Both the position numbers and the translations under genes were made by a program. 64,000 nucleotides of DNA. Origin: Bacillus sp. Cs-700. GTDB lineage: Bacteria > Bacillota > Bacilli > Bacillales > Guptibacillaceae. The notes beneath the pieces are model-generated. The model worked only from the letters and a program-made list of their open reading frames with translations, was not told the origin of the DNA and ran no database searches. The DNA is taken from NCBI RefSeq assembly GCF_011082085.1, contig NZ_CP041063.1:620001-684000 (forward strand). The letters run 5' to 3'. Below are positions 11,368 to 21,149 of this stretch, piece by piece (the stretch's first letter is position 1; each line of letters opens with the position of its first letter).

Positions 11368-12384
11368 TTACCCCTTCGTTATATCAGAAAGAAGTTTATA
11401 AGACTTCTTCCTTTTCTCGTGATCATAGATTGATGAAATAACCATCATTTCATCCGCTTGAGTCTCATCAAGAAACTCTTGCATTTTCTTTTCGACGGTT
11501 TCCGGTCCACCTACAATGGAAGTGGCGAGCTGTTGATGAAGAGCTGCTAATTCATATTCACTAGCATTCAATTTCTCAACTGGCGGCTGTATCGGTGCTT
11601 CGTGATTACGAATTAAGTTAAGGAACTGCTGCTGAAGCGTTGTAGCTAAGAAGTTAGCCTCTTCATCGGTATCTGCCACAATTACGTTCACGCCTACCAT
11701 TGCGTAAGGCTCATCCAATACTTTTGAAGGCTTAAAATGACTTCGATAAGTTTCTAAAGCACTAATTGTATTTTTTGGTGAGAAATGACTAGCGAATGAG
11801 TAAGGTAGACCTAGTTCTCCAGCAAGCTGAGCACTATATAAACTTGATCCAAGTAGCCAAATTGGAATATCTAATCCTTCACCAGGAACGGCTCGAACAG
11901 GAGAAGTACCCTGACTTAATGTAGGATCGAAGTAAGATCGTAGTTCAGCGAGTAGATCTGGGAAGTCTTGTCCCATTGATCCTTGTCCTCGTCTTAAAGC
12001 GAATGCAGTTCGCTGGTCAGTACCTGGTGCCCGACCTAGACCTAGATCAATTCGGCCTGGGAATAGTGATTCTAGTGTTCCAAATTGTTCCGCAATAACA
12101 AGTGGTGAATGATTCGGAAGCATAACGCCACCTGAACCGACGCGAAGAGTGGACGTTCCTGCAGCCACATGTCCAATGACGACTGACGTAGCGGAACTTG
12201 CGATAAAGGGCATATTGTGATGTTCTGCAAGCCAAAAACGATTGTAGCCTAATTTTTCTACGTGCTGAGCTAAGTCTCGTGATCGGTGAAGAGCATCTGA
12301 AATCGCACCAATTTCTTTAACAGGCGCTAAATCTAGGACAGAATATGAAATATCTTTCAATTGTTTTTTCGGTTGGTTAGACAT
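11368..12384 (-). CDS. LLM-class flavin-dependent oxidoreductase (luciferase-like)
   Basis: The product has 338 residues with a TIM-barrel luciferase-like fold. [37 protein letters not shown] and [15 protein letters not shown] are typical of the single-subunit LLM family. Such enzymes use reduced FMN; the substrate is not known. The ATG at 12384 (MSNQPKK) is preferred over an upstream TTG because family alignment begins there, although the ribosome site is purine-rich rather than strong. It is monocistronic, with its own terminator. Confidence 0.85.
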   Translation of the reverse strand: MSNQPKKQLKDISYSVLDLAPVKEIGAISDALHRSRDLAQHVEKLGYNRFWLAEHHNMPFIASSATSVVIGHVAAGTSTLRVGSGGVMLPNHSPLVIAEQFGTLESLFPGRIDLGLGRAPGTDQRTAFALRRGQGSMGQDFPDLLAELRSYFDPTLSQGTSPVRAVPGEGLDIPIWLLGSSLYSAQLAGELGLPYSFASHFSPKNTISALETYRSHFKPSKVLDEPYAMVGVNVIVADTDEEANFLATTLQQQFLNLIRNHEAPIQPPVEKLNASEYELAALHQQLATSIVGGPETVEKKMQEFLDETQADEMMVISSIYDHEKRKKSYKLLSDITKG

Positions 12385-12550
12385 ACGTTCATCTTCTTTC
12401 TTTTTAATAGATTTCTTACTTCTATAAAAACCCAGTTCCAATTCTATCAGGGGTGTCTTGTAATAGAAAATAATCCGCTCATTAACACGTATGTCACAAG
12501 CATTATCTGTACATACTAATTACTAGAATTGATTAGTAGGAGGGAAGAGG

Positions 12551-12808
12551 ATGGAAGATTCTCGTTATCGAATCATGTTTACCTATCGGATGAGAAGCGT
12601 TGGGTTTCTCTGTTTACATTGTTTTGATACGATTGAAAAACAAATCGTTACTGTACCTGTTTATAGTGGTTATAATGGAGTGGAGATCCATCACGATTCC
12701 ATGCATCGGTTTCCAAAAGAATTACTTGAAACGATTCGTAATGAAAAAGAGAAGATTGATGATGGATTCTATTCCATACGTACCTGGGATGTTGAAAATC
12801 TTGGATAA
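12551..12808 (+). CDS. small conserved-looking hypothetical protein
   Basis: The product has 85 residues, is soluble, and matches no family I recognise. AGGAGGGAAGAGG before the ATG is a strong ribosome site, and a terminator hairpin follows the stop, which together support a real gene. It has a possible redox pair, CLHC, at about residues 22-25. It stands alone between two minus-strand genes. No function can be proposed. Confidence 0.65.
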   Translation: MEDSRYRIMFTYRMRSVGFLCLHCFDTIEKQIVTVPVYSGYNGVEIHHDSMHRFPKELLETIRNEKEKIDDGFYSIRTWDVENLG

Positions 12809-12810
12809 AA

Positions 12811-12857
12811 ACAAATGAGCCGATGTTGCATACACTGCACCATCGGCTTTTGTTTAT
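12811..12857. terminator. bidirectional terminator
   Basis: AACAAATGAGCCGATG pairs imperfectly with CATCGGCTTTTGTTT across a TGCA-flanked loop. It lies between the small ORF and the convergent permease gene. Confidence 0.7.
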
Positions 12858-12872
12858 TTTTTAGGTATCAAG

Positions 12873-14519
12873 TTAAAACACCATAATCGCAATCCATCCT
12901 AGTACGCCAGAAGCAACCGCATAAAATAACATTGGCCCCATCGTCATCCGAATAATCGTTCCTTCTTTCCCGACCATTCCGACAACAGAAGCAGCTGCCA
13001 CAACGTTTAAAACACAAATCATATTCCCTGCATTAGCACCTAATACTTGAAGTGAAAGGACAAGTTGTTCATTCATTTGGAGCTGATCCGCTACGCTAAA
13101 TTGAAAGAGTGAGAACATCATATTGCTAAATGTCGCACTTCCTGAAATAAATGAGCCGAGTGCACCAATGAACGGGGCAACAAGTGGCCAAGCATCCCCA
13201 ACTGCGTTCGCAACAAGTGTCGCAAGCTCCATTGGCATGCTCATGAGATTAGAACCATTAATACCAGAATTGATAAATATCCGAACCATAGGAACCGCTG
13301 TACCAAGCGCAACGACTGTCCCAACCATTGTTTTTATGGAATCCATCATTGTATTTTTCACAGCTGTTCGTGTCATTTTATGCAGAAAGATGGTAACGAC
13401 TATAACAACGATGAAAATAGTTCCAGGTAAGTACAAAGGTTCAAAAGAAGTACTGATCTCCGTTCCGAGAATGTCTTGCCAGCCTATCTTAACGGACCGG
13501 AGCCATCCTTTTATCGGAAGGAAATCTAACCTCGTAAGCACTAATAAAATCGCAACGAGCAAATAAGGAATCCAGGCTACACCTAATGATAGAGAATGGT
13601 GAGGCTTCAAGTTCGTTTGGTTTACATGGTTGAAATCCCAAGGCTCATCAGGAAGAAGAAAGCCTCTTTTAGCAGCTGGAATCACGATGGAAAGGCCAAC
13701 AAGTCCACCAATAATAGAGGGGAATTCAGGTCCTAGAAAAGTAGCTACGATAAAAGCAGGTACCGTAAAGCTAAACCCAGCAAATAAGGCGAACTTCCAT
13801 ATAGAGAGCCCCTCTTTCCAAGAATGATTTTCACCGAAAAAGCGCGTTAACATCATTACTAAGATTAAAGGAATTAACGTGCCGACAAAAAGATCAATCA
13901 TGACAGCACTTTGAGTAATGGCCTGAAGGTACTCTCCCATTGACTGACTACCAATAGAAGTTGCTACTTGATCTGCAATGGCTGGTCCCTGTCGAAGCCC
14001 CTGATCTACACCAACGATAATAGGTGTTCCAACCGCTCCGAATGATACAGGACTACTATCTGCAATAAGCGCCATCGTAACGGCGGAAAGGGGAGGGAAT
14101 CCAAGAGCAACTAGAAGCGGAGCTCCAATTGCAGCTGGCGTCCCAAACCCTGCTGCTCCTTCAATAAATGCACCAAACAACCAGGCAATAATAATGAGTT
14201 GAACCCGACGGTCCATCGATATGCCCATAAATCCCGCTCGAATCGCATCAATTGCTCCACTGTTTCGTAACGTATTTAAAAGCAGAATCGCTCCAAATAC
14301 AATCCAAATAATCGATAAAGCAATGATCAGCCCTTCCATAGAAGCTGCTACAATTTGTATAACTGGTATTTTCCAAACGAAAAAAGCAACGACTGCAGTA
14401 AGTAGTAAGCTTCCTGGCATGGCAGTAGTAGCCGGAAGACGAAGTAGGACAAGCAAGATAAATACCGCAAGAATCGGCGTTAATGCCGCAAGAAGTTGAA
14501 GTCCATTCATTTTTCTCAC
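12873..14519 (-). CDS. lctP: L-lactate permease (LctP family), second paralogue
   Basis: The product has 548 residues, with family signatures [22 protein letters not shown] and [13 protein letters not shown]. It is clearly homologous to the permease at 7279 but lacks its extra loop. It stands alone without an adjacent oxidase or lactate dehydrogenase gene. Two dyad-symmetric boxes of the TGTGA-N6-TCACA type lie just upstream, so fermentative or redox control (FNR or Rex) is likely and lactate exchange is the favoured role. Confidence 0.88.
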   Translation of the reverse strand: MRKMNGLQLLAALTPILAVFILLVLLRLPATTAMPGSLLLTAVVAFFVWKIPVIQIVAASMEGLIIALSIIWIVFGAILLLNTLRNSGAIDAIRAGFMGISMDRRVQLIIIAWLFGAFIEGAAGFGTPAAIGAPLLVALGFPPLSAVTMALIADSSPVSFGAVGTPIIVGVDQGLRQGPAIADQVATSIGSQSMGEYLQAITQSAVMIDLFVGTLIPLILVMMLTRFFGENHSWKEGLSIWKFALFAGFSFTVPAFIVATFLGPEFPSIIGGLVGLSIVIPAAKRGFLLPDEPWDFNHVNQTNLKPHHSLSLGVAWIPYLLVAILLVLTRLDFLPIKGWLRSVKIGWQDILGTEISTSFEPLYLPGTIFIVVIVVTIFLHKMTRTAVKNTMMDSIKTMVGTVVALGTAVPMVRIFINSGINGSNLMSMPMELATLVANAVGDAWPLVAPFIGALGSFISGSATFSNMMFSLFQFSVADQLQMNEQLVLSLQVLGANAGNMICVLNVVAAASVVGMVGKEGTIIRMTMGPMLFYAVASGVLGWIAIMVF

Positions 14520-14536
14520 CTTTTCTACGAGGTTAA

Positions 14537-14552
14537 TGTGATCTCTTTCACA
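14537..14552 (-). promoter_or_regulatory. FNR/Rex-like palindrome, proximal
   Basis: The sequence TGTGATCTCTTTCACA is a perfect TGTGA-N6-TCACA dyad, centred 25 bases before the permease ATG. FNR of Bacillus and the NADH sensor Rex (TTGTGA-N6-TCACAA) both bind this pattern. Confidence 0.6.
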
Positions 14553-14582
14553 TATAGCTTATCTAAAATCACCTAAACATTA

Positions 14583-14598
14583 AGTGATAAACATCACA
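14583..14598 (-). promoter_or_regulatory. FNR/Rex-like palindrome, distal
   Basis: AGTGATAAACATCACA matches TGTGA-N6-TCACA with one mismatch. It lies 46 bases from the proximal box, center to center. Confidence 0.55.
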
Positions 14599-14667
14599 CT
14601 CTAAAACAAACTAGGAAAAGAAAATCTGTTAAAATAGCTTTGAATCAATAATGAAGGAGCTGATATT

Positions 14668-14898
14668 ATGTTAAAAAAAGTCGATTACTTTTTCTATCCT
14701 GTTGACGTTACCCAGCCTACCGGTGCAGAAGTGACGTATTATTGGGAAATTAGCGTGGCGGAATACGAAGGTAAAATCTACGCGTATGCGAAAGCGGACG
14801 AATTTGGAAGAAAAATTCGCTGGCACCAAAGTGATCAGCCTGATAAAGAAAGTGCCCTCACAGTTATTCAAGAAAAATGCAAATCTCAAAGCAAGTAA
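14668..14898 (+). CDS. small hypothetical protein
   Basis: The product has 76 residues, rich in aromatic and charged residues, with no membrane segment and no family I recognise. GAAGGAGCTG (14652-14661) is a strong ribosome site before the ATG, and a good terminator follows within 30 bases. This supports a real monocistronic gene of unknown role. Confidence 0.65.
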   Translation: MLKKVDYFFYPVDVTQPTGAEVTYYWEISVAEYEGKIYAYAKADEFGRKIRWHQSDQPDKESALTVIQEKCKSQSK

Positions 14899-14903
14899 GA
14901 ATA

Positions 14904-14930
14904 AAGCTAGCGAATTTCGCTAGCTTTTTT
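14904..14930 (+). terminator. terminator of the small ORF
   Basis: AAAGCTAGCGAA pairs with TTCGCTAGCTTTTTT, giving a perfect stem and a T-run. Confidence 0.85.
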
Positions 14931-15029
14931 AGCACATCGTAACCTATCCAGGTTGTTCATTTTGGCATGCGATCGATACATTCAGGGTACGATGAAGAAA
15001 AATGGCCAACAAGATAGGATGACGAACGC

Positions 15030-15632
15030 ATGAACCAGAAAATCATAATCCTCAGCACACTTTTATTAGCTCATATTCTCTTGTTTTTAAGCTTTGTTCA
15101 CTATCCAGAAACGTTTTGGCCGGTTTTTACAGTCACACTAGCGATTTTAATTTTTCTAAGTGTGAAAACAGGGACGCTTTCGTTTCAAAAAATAACAATT
15201 AGCAACTGGTGTTATATCCTGATTAGTGCCATCTTGCTTTATGCGATTTCGTATATTGGAATAGAAGGAATCAAGTGGGTTTATCCCTCATTATTTGAAG
15301 ACATGGAGCGGTTTTACGATATTGTGGAACCAGTTAAAGCTTGGCATTTTATTAGTCTTATCCTAATCGTCATCCCAGGAGAAGAGATTTATTGGAGAGG
15401 GTATATTCAGCAACAATTGAAACAGTATAAAAAAGGAGATACCATTCTCATTGCAACCATTTTATATGCGACAGCCCATCTGTACTCAGATGCCTATTTA
15501 TTAGTAGCAGCAGCAATAGGCGGAGGAATGGCGTGGGGATGGCTATATGAAAAAACAAAAAATTTTTGGGTCCCACTCCTATCGCATATTCTTTTCGATC
15601 TTCTTATTCTCGTTTTTATTCCGCTACTCTAA
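15030..15632 (+). CDS. CPBP-family intramembrane glutamic protease
   Basis: The product has 200 residues and about six membrane segments. The three CPBP (CAAX/Abi) motifs are present: EEIYWR (EExxxR) at about residue 118, then a histidine in ATAHLYSDAY, and HILFD (HxxxD) near the C-terminus. These form the intramembrane active site. Family roles include prenyl-protein processing and bacteriocin self-immunity; the substrate is unknown. There is no bacteriocin gene nearby. A terminator follows. Confidence 0.85.
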   Translation: MNQKIIILSTLLLAHILLFLSFVHYPETFWPVFTVTLAILIFLSVKTGTLSFQKITISNWCYILISAILLYAISYIGIEGIKWVYPSLFEDMERFYDIVEPVKAWHFISLILIVIPGEEIYWRGYIQQQLKQYKKGDTILIATILYATAHLYSDAYLLVAAAIGGGMAWGWLYEKTKNFWVPLLSHILFDLLILVFIPLL

Positions 15633-15637
15633 GGAAC

Positions 15638-15672
15638 AAACGACTTTTCCTAATGGGAAGGTCGTTTTCTTT
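15638..15672 (+). terminator. terminator of CPBP gene
   Basis: AAACGACTTTTCC pairs with GGGAAGGTCGTTTT, followed by CTTTTTC. Confidence 0.8.
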
Positions 15673-15782
15673 TTCACTAATTCCTGCAAATGATGTGACT
15701 ATTCTAGACTAAGCGGTTGCGACTTGGTTATACTTCTAGTAGTATTAGAATGAATGGCTAAGAATTGAAAAGAGGGTTATAA

Positions 15783-16850
15783 ATGAAAGAATCGATATAC
15801 GGATTAACGTTTGATCAGCTAACTGAATGGTTGCTAGAACGTGGTCACAAAAAATTCCGTGCCTCCCAAGTTTGGGATTGGCTCTATAAAAAACGTGTTA
15901 AAGAATTTTCTCAAATGAATAACGTAAATAAAGACTGTATCAAGCTTTTGGAAGAGAATTTTGCTATCCAGACATTAACTCAAGAAATTAAGCAGGAATC
16001 TTCTGACGGTACGATTAAGTTCTTGTTCAAACTACAAGATGGAAACGTTATTGAAACGGTACTCATGCGTTTCCATTACGGTCAATCGGTCTGTGTGACG
16101 ACACAAGTAGGTTGTAATATCGGTTGTTCCTTCTGTGCAAGTGGACTTCTTAAGAAGAGCCGTGACCTTACAAGTGGAGAAATTGTTGAGCAAATTATGA
16201 ACGTTCAGCACGCCCTTGATGAAAAGGCTAATGAAGAACGCGTAAGTCACATTGTTATTATGGGAATTGGGGAACCATTTGATAACTACGATAATATGAT
16301 GGACTTCCTTCATATCGTTAATTCTCAAAAAGGTCTTTGCATTGGCGCTCGCCATATCACGGTTTCTACAAGTGGACTTGCGAAGCAAATTTACGATTTT
16401 GCGAATGAAGATTTACAAGTGAACCTTGCGATCTCTCTTCACGCGCCTAATGATGAGCTTCGAACCAAAATTATGAAAATCAACAAAGCTTATCCACTTG
16501 GAAAACTAATGCCTGCAATTGATTACTATCTTGAGAAAACCAACCGCAGAATTACGTTCGAGTATATTATGTTGAGAGATGTTAATGATCATGTAGAAGA
16601 AGCGAAACAACTCGCCAATCTACTAGCTGATAAGCGCCATCTTTCATACGTAAACTTGATTCCATACAACCCGGTTGATGATCACTCTTATCAGCGTAGT
16701 GAAAAAGAATCGATTCTTGCGTTCTATGATACGCTTAAGAAGAACGGCATTAACTGCGTGATCCGTCATGAGAACGGCACAGACATTGATGCAGCTTGCG
16801 GTCAGCTTCGTAGTAAGCAAGTGAAAAAACTAGAAAATGCAGGAAAATAG
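15783..16850 (+). CDS. rlmN: dual-specificity 23S rRNA/tRNA adenine-2 methyltransferase RlmN
   Basis: The product has 355 residues. The radical-SAM motif CNIGCSFC (CxxxCxxC) follows the RQTLCVS-like segment [11 protein letters not shown]. The second catalytic cysteine lies in DAACGQLR near the C-terminus. RlmN methylates A2503 of 23S rRNA, and some tRNAs, using SAM in the cytoplasm. It lacks the features of Cfr-type resistance enzymes that I can judge by eye, and the length fits RlmN. It is monocistronic, with an AGAGGG ribosome site and its own terminator. Confidence 0.92.
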   Translation: MKESIYGLTFDQLTEWLLERGHKKFRASQVWDWLYKKRVKEFSQMNNVNKDCIKLLEENFAIQTLTQEIKQESSDGTIKFLFKLQDGNVIETVLMRFHYGQSVCVTTQVGCNIGCSFCASGLLKKSRDLTSGEIVEQIMNVQHALDEKANEERVSHIVIMGIGEPFDNYDNMMDFLHIVNSQKGLCIGARHITVSTSGLAKQIYDFANEDLQVNLAISLHAPNDELRTKIMKINKAYPLGKLMPAIDYYLEKTNRRITFEYIMLRDVNDHVEEAKQLANLLADKRHLSYVNLIPYNPVDDHSYQRSEKESILAFYDTLKKNGINCVIRHENGTDIDAACGQLRSKQVKKLENAGK

Positions 16851-16857
16851 CACGAAT

Positions 16858-16893
16858 AAAAAGACGCTCACCATAAATGGTGGCGTCTTTTTA
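16858..16893 (+). terminator. terminator of rlmN
   Basis: AAAAGACGCTCACCA pairs with TGGTGGCGTCTTTTT, a long stem with a T-run. Confidence 0.88.
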
Positions 16894-16982
16894 TATGCAA
16901 AGGTAATCACACCAACCATTTTTTAATGCATACACTGAAAACAAGCTAGCTTAAGTTCAACTTGTGCGTAAGGAGACAAAAT

Positions 16983-17360
16983 ATGAAAGGGTTAATGATT
17001 GTTTTTAGTTTACTATGCATCTGGATTGGATCTGGACTATACACGGATTATCAACGTCAAAGCCTTCCTTTTGAGTTAATGGGCGAAGATACAAGCATAA
17101 AGTCTGGATATAACGATATTTATATATTTAAAGAAAATAATCAAATTACTAAGCTTGAAGTGTTCGATCAAACTAGAGAACGGGTAAAAGTATACCAAAT
17201 CGATGATTTAAAGGACCTATACCCATCAGCTTCTTTTGTAAAAGGAGAAGTGATAGAAGGAAAACTCTATCTTTTATACGATGAAGGCGGAAAAGTTGTT
17301 TCCAAAAGAGTTGTAGTTGGTGCCAGAGGATCTTTATCATTTATGTCTGAAAGAAAATAA
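16983..17360 (+). CDS. hypothetical secreted or membrane-anchored protein
   Basis: The product has 125 residues. A hydrophobic stretch at residues 3-20 suggests a signal anchor; the rest is a soluble, beta-rich-looking, charged domain. No lipobox and no family recognised. The ATG at 16983 follows AAGGAG (16969-16974) by a normal distance; an upstream in-frame ATG at 16962 has no such site. It lies between rlmN and the next gene with separate terminators. Confidence 0.6.
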   Translation: MKGLMIVFSLLCIWIGSGLYTDYQRQSLPFELMGEDTSIKSGYNDIYIFKENNQITKLEVFDQTRERVKVYQIDDLKDLYPSASFVKGEVIEGKLYLLYDEGGKVVSKRVVVGARGSLSFMSERK

Positions 17361-17367
17361 CAAATCG

Positions 17368-17394
17368 CCAATTCGTTTTCAGGATTGGCTTTTC
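17368..17394 (+). terminator. weak terminator
   Basis: GCCAAT pairs with ATTGGC and is followed by TTTTC. The stem is short. Confidence 0.5.
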
Positions 17395-17419
17395 TTATAA
17401 GAATTAAGTTGATCGGGTC

Positions 17420-17445
17420 ATTATAACAGCAATACCTGTTATAAT
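17420..17445 (+). promoter_or_regulatory. palindromic operator-like element with extended -10 promoter
   Basis: ATTATAACAG and CTGTTATAAT form a perfect 10-base inverted repeat around CAATAC. Its right arm contains TGTTATAAT, an extended -10 (TG-N-TATAAT), so a bound regulator or the dyad itself would overlap the promoter of the gene starting at 17476. Confidence 0.5.
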
Positions 17446-17475
17446 GGCGTTACTATTGCATAGAGAGGGATTTAT

Positions 17476-18483
17476 ATGACAAAGAGCCTTACGAACTCTG
17501 AGAGAGATCAATTACTGCAAGATCTTACATTTGACCAACAAACCTATCTTATGAATATTCTTAAACGAGGTAAAAAAACAGCATTTGCGAATGTGATTGC
17601 TCAAAGTAAAGGAAGAATGATTCCAAACGGAGCTACTGATGAGGAAATTGGAATGTTGCTTGACGATTGGATACTAGACGATTACCTGGATGCAGGCGCT
17701 GTCTCAGAAGATCTAAAATGCGAATGTGGTCGTGTATTACGTTATCAATATATTGTTCGACATGTAAAAACAGGTGAAGTGCGTCGTTTTGGTATTAATC
17801 ATTTCGAAGAACACACTGGCTTACCAGGTACCATCGTAAAAGAAGTTGTACAAGGTTTTACAAAAATTGATTATGAGTTAGATGAACTCTTATTAAAAAT
17901 GCAAAACGGCTCACCTACATATGACATCCCTGAAGGTTTGAAGCTACCAGCCGATATTGAAGAGCCACTATCCTTACAACTTCCGTTACTTGATCGACAA
18001 GAAAAACGGCTAAACAGTTTAATCAGAATTTATCGTGAAGAAAAAGAAGCCTTACAAAGAGGTAGTAATACGTTAGAGGCTTTAGATATCCCAACACAGA
18101 AAAAAGAAGACTTGAAACCTAAAGAAACTCTACCTCAAGATGAGTTACAAGGCTCTTTTGATTTGTTCGCTGAAGAAGCGCAAGAACCTTTACCAGAAAT
18201 AACAAGTAAGAAACCGAAAGAAACATATTTTGTGGGAGACCTTTCGTTTACAACCCAGGAAGAGGTAGACGGCTATATTCAAAATGGTACAGAGAGTGCC
18301 TTAATGATTTGCGAGCTCTTAATCAAAGAAGGAAAAGTTCAAGACAAGCGCTACTCGACAAAGAAACCGAAAATTTACTATGCAGTTTGCACGTATCTCG
18401 ATTCTTATGTGTCTGCTGGATCCATGTCTGTTGAGCCCATTGGACGTGAAGATCGCATCTATCGATTAAAAAGCGGACAATGA
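17476..18483 (+). CDS. hypothetical protein, DUF3895-like
   Basis: The product has 335 residues. The N-terminal half contains a short CxC element (CECGRVLRYQYIVRHVKTG) and looks like a small zinc-binding or nucleic-acid-associated domain. The middle (residues about 180-240) is charged and probably disordered. The C-terminal 80 residues form a compact domain. It resembles what I remember of Bacillus DUF3895 proteins, but I could not check that. The function is unknown. It is monocistronic, GAGAGGG precedes the ATG, and its promoter sits in a perfect palindrome. Confidence 0.7.
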   Translation: MTKSLTNSERDQLLQDLTFDQQTYLMNILKRGKKTAFANVIAQSKGRMIPNGATDEEIGMLLDDWILDDYLDAGAVSEDLKCECGRVLRYQYIVRHVKTGEVRRFGINHFEEHTGLPGTIVKEVVQGFTKIDYELDELLLKMQNGSPTYDIPEGLKLPADIEEPLSLQLPLLDRQEKRLNSLIRIYREEKEALQRGSNTLEALDIPTQKKEDLKPKETLPQDELQGSFDLFAEEAQEPLPEITSKKPKETYFVGDLSFTTQEEVDGYIQNGTESALMICELLIKEGKVQDKRYSTKKPKIYYAVCTYLDSYVSAGSMSVEPIGREDRIYRLKSGQ

Positions 18484-18514
18484 TCCTGACATTTCATAAT
18501 TATCAGATAAAGCA

Positions 18515-18543
18515 TTGACATTTCAATATACCAGGTCTATAAT
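18515..18543 (+). promoter_or_regulatory. sigma-A promoter of the SAM-riboswitch transcript
   Basis: A consensus promoter: TTGACA (18515-18520), a 17-base spacer, and TATAAT (18538-18543). Confidence 0.9.
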
Positions 18544-18572
18544 TTCAAACATGTTCAAAAATTAAATCAATA

Positions 18573-18682
18573 CTCTTATCAAGAGTGGCGGAGGGAATAG
18601 GCCCTATGATGCCCGGCAACCTTTCAACTTCAGTTGAAGCTGGTGCCAAATCCTACAGATGGTTTCATCTGGAAGATAAGAG
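18573..18682 (+). promoter_or_regulatory. SAM-I (S-box) riboswitch
   Basis: P1 is CTCTTATC with GATAAGAG. The S-box core elements AGAGTGGCGGAGGGA, GGCCCTATGATGCCCGGCAACC and GGTGCCAAATCC are all present. SAM binding should favour the downstream terminator at 18698 and switch off the homocysteine methyltransferase gene. Confidence 0.96.
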
Positions 18683-18697
18683 GAGGATTCTGTTAGC

Positions 18698-18740
18698 AAT
18701 CCCTCTTCTTATTTTTTAAGAAGAGGGATTTTTTATTTTA
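18698..18740 (+). terminator. S-box-controlled terminator
   Basis: AATCCCTCTTCTTA pairs with TAAGAAGAGGGATT and is followed by TTTTATTTT. It is the OFF state of the SAM riboswitch. Confidence 0.9.
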
Positions 18741-18763
18741 CAGAGAATAAGGAGCTGTTACAC

Positions 18764-19813
18764 ATGAAAAGAACACTTGAACAACGACTGCAAGATGGCC
18801 CAGTCATTTGCGGAGAAGGTTATCTGTTTGAATTAGAGCGACGTGGTTATCTCCAAGCAGGATCATTCGTGCCAGAAGTTGCCTTAGATAACCCTGATGC
18901 TCTTAAACAAACCTATCGTGACTATATGCTAGCAGGCTCTGACGTAGTACTTGCTTTTACGTATAATGGCCACCGAGAAAAAATGAGGATTATCGGAAAA
19001 GAAGACTTGCTCGAACCCCTTAATCGACAAGCCATCCGTCTTGCAAAAGAAGTAGCAAAAGAACATCCTGAAGAAGAAGCTCTTGTAGCAGGGAATATAT
19101 CAAACACAAATCTATTTGACCCTGAAGATGAAAACAGCAAAGAACAAATTCGTTCCATGTTTGCTGAAATGGTGAAGTGGAGTAAAGAAGAAGGCGTTGA
19201 TTTCATTAATGGGGAAACATTTTATTATTACGAAGAAGCGAAAATAGCCTTAGAAGAAATTCAAAAACAAGATCTCCCAGCAGTTATTACACTTGGACTT
19301 ATGAGTGAAAATATTTTAAGAGACGGCTATACCGTTGAGGAAGCTTGCCGGTTGTTAGAAGAACATGGAGCGCTAATTGTTGGAATGAACTGTTTTCGAG
19401 GACCTGCTACAATGCAGCCATACATCGAGAAAATTAGGCAGTCTGTTACTGGATATGTTGGCGCACTTCCAATTCCATATCGAACAACAGAAGAACATCC
19501 AACATTTTTTAACTTACCTGATGGCGGATGTGCCTGTACATTGCCAACAGAGACAACCTTTCCAACCTCTCTCGATCCACTTTATTGCAACCGTTATGAA
19601 CTAGCAGAATGGGCAAAAGAAGCAAAAAGTGTCGGGGTAAATTATTTTGGACTATGTTGTGGTGCTTCTCCAAGTATGTTGAGAGAAGTCGCTGAAACAG
19701 TAGGTAGAACAGCGGTGAATTCTATTTACTCTCCAAATATGGAGAAACATTTTCTGTTTGGATCAGATGAATCGTTAAAGAAAAACAATACGGCATATCG
19801 ACAAAAGGCATAG
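18764..19813 (+). CDS. homocysteine S-methyltransferase family protein
   Basis: The product has 349 residues and a TIM-barrel S-methyltransferase domain. The zinc ligands are visible: C210 in GMNCFRG, and C298/C299 in FGLCCGASP. Family members transfer methyl groups from S-methylmethionine, betaine or methyltetrahydrofolate to homocysteine, making methionine. The cobalamin and folate domains of MetH are absent, so the methyl donor is open. Direct control by a SAM riboswitch ties it to methionine supply. AAGGAG precedes the ATG. It is the only gene on the transcript. Confidence 0.88.
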   Translation: MKRTLEQRLQDGPVICGEGYLFELERRGYLQAGSFVPEVALDNPDALKQTYRDYMLAGSDVVLAFTYNGHREKMRIIGKEDLLEPLNRQAIRLAKEVAKEHPEEEALVAGNISNTNLFDPEDENSKEQIRSMFAEMVKWSKEEGVDFINGETFYYYEEAKIALEEIQKQDLPAVITLGLMSENILRDGYTVEEACRLLEEHGALIVGMNCFRGPATMQPYIEKIRQSVTGYVGALPIPYRTTEEHPTFFNLPDGGCACTLPTETTFPTSLDPLYCNRYELAEWAKEAKSVGVNYFGLCCGASPSMLREVAETVGRTAVNSIYSPNMEKHFLFGSDESLKKNNTAYRQKA

Positions 19814-19824
19814 ATGATGACAAA

Positions 19825-19853
19825 ACGGAGCGGGAAACCTCTCCGTTTTTTAC
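19825..19853 (+). terminator. terminator of the homocysteine methyltransferase gene
   Basis: ACGGAGCGGG pairs imperfectly with CCTCTCCGT, followed by TTTTTT. Confidence 0.8.
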
Positions 19854-20188
19854 TGCAATAAGAATACGCCTGTAACGTATTGGCAATAACGATAAAAAGA
19901 AAGTGAAAATGGCACCAATACAGATATGTCTGCATGTAATAAAACATCAATACATTTTACGATTGATCCCGGCCCGATTTTTGTTATAAAAGCAGCTTTT
20001 CGCAATGAAAAATCTTGCTTTTCATATCTTTAGCGTAAGATTCATTTGAAAATAGTAGCTTCTTTTGTCAAAATGATCATATTCAGACATCAGTTGTGTT
20101 ATTATTTTAAATGTGTTTGAATATGTGACACAACGAAACTCTAATGAAATCATAACAAAAAGAACTTGTTTTATAAGCGAGGTAGCCT
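19854..20188. other. intergenic region before murB
   Basis: An A/T-rich non-coding stretch of about 330 bases. It presumably carries the murB promoter and has no convincing gene or operator. A GCGAGGTAG ribosome site lies at its end. Confidence 0.5.
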
Positions 20189-21112
20189 ATGGATAATCAA
20201 AATGTAATAAATGAACTCCGCTCGATTTTGCCAGAAGCGGAATTGAAAATAAATGAGCCTTTAAATGCCCACACCTATACTAAGATGGGTGGATGTGCAG
20301 ATGTTCTTGTTTTCCCTAACACAATTGAAGATGCAAGAGCAGCGGTAGAATATGCTTATCAAAAAAACTATCCTTTAACGATACTCGGGAAAGGTTCGAA
20401 TGTAATCATTCAAGATGGTGGTATTCGCGGTATTGTTTTGAATCTATCTTCTTTAAAATCGATTGATAAAGAAGACAAAAAGGTAATTGCTCAAGCAGGC
20501 GCTCGAATTATTGATGCATCTGAATTTGCGCGTGACGGCAAACTTAGCGGTCTTGAGTTTGCATGTGGTATACCAGGGTCTGTTGGTGGAGCTGTTTATA
20601 TGAACGCAGGAGCATACGGTGGAGAGATAGCTGACTGTCTCGAAAGTGTTCTCGCTGTAACGAAAGAAGGAAAGTTAATTAAATTAACCGCTGATGAACT
20701 TGATTTATCTTATCGTCACAGTAACGTAGATGAAAAAGGTTTGCTTGTTTTAGAAGCAACCTTCGCTCTAAAAGATGGCGACTATAATGAAATTAAAGCG
20801 ATCATGGATGACCTAACTGAGAAGCGTGAAACAAAACAGCCGCTAGAATACCCTTCTTGTGGTAGTGTATTTAAGCGTCCTCCTGGACTATTTGCAGGTA
20901 AATTAATTCAGGACTCTGAACTCCAAGGTACACGAATCGGTGGGGCCGAAGTTTCTAAAAAGCATGCTGGATTTATTGTAAATATCGATAATGCTACTGC
21001 AACAGACTATTTGGATGTGATTCATCACGTTCAAAGAACAGTAAAAGAAAAATTTGATGTCGAGCTTGAACGTGAAGTACGCGTTATTGGCGAACCACCT
21101 GAGCAAGCATAA
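20189..21112 (+). CDS. murB: UDP-N-acetylenolpyruvoylglucosamine reductase
   Basis: The product has 307 residues. The FAD-binding segment [12 protein letters not shown], the [10 protein letters not shown]-like [21 protein letters not shown] and the catalytic CGSVFKRP serine motif identify MurB of the shorter type IIa. It reduces the enolpyruvyl group with NADPH to make UDP-MurNAc for peptidoglycan. It stands alone here with a terminator, rather than in the division gene cluster. Confidence 0.95.
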   Translation: MDNQNVINELRSILPEAELKINEPLNAHTYTKMGGCADVLVFPNTIEDARAAVEYAYQKNYPLTILGKGSNVIIQDGGIRGIVLNLSSLKSIDKEDKKVIAQAGARIIDASEFARDGKLSGLEFACGIPGSVGGAVYMNAGAYGGEIADCLESVLAVTKEGKLIKLTADELDLSYRHSNVDEKGLLVLEATFALKDGDYNEIKAIMDDLTEKRETKQPLEYPSCGSVFKRPPGLFAGKLIQDSELQGTRIGGAEVSKKHAGFIVNIDNATATDYLDVIHHVQRTVKEKFDVELEREVRVIGEPPEQA

Positions 21113-21118
21113 AGAGAA

Positions 21119-21149
21119 GCCAGCCACTCAATTGAGCGGCTGGTTTTTT
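21119..21149 (+). terminator. terminator of murB
   Basis: CCAGCCACTCAA pairs with TTGAGCGGCTGG (one A-C mismatch), followed by TTTTTT. Confidence 0.88.
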
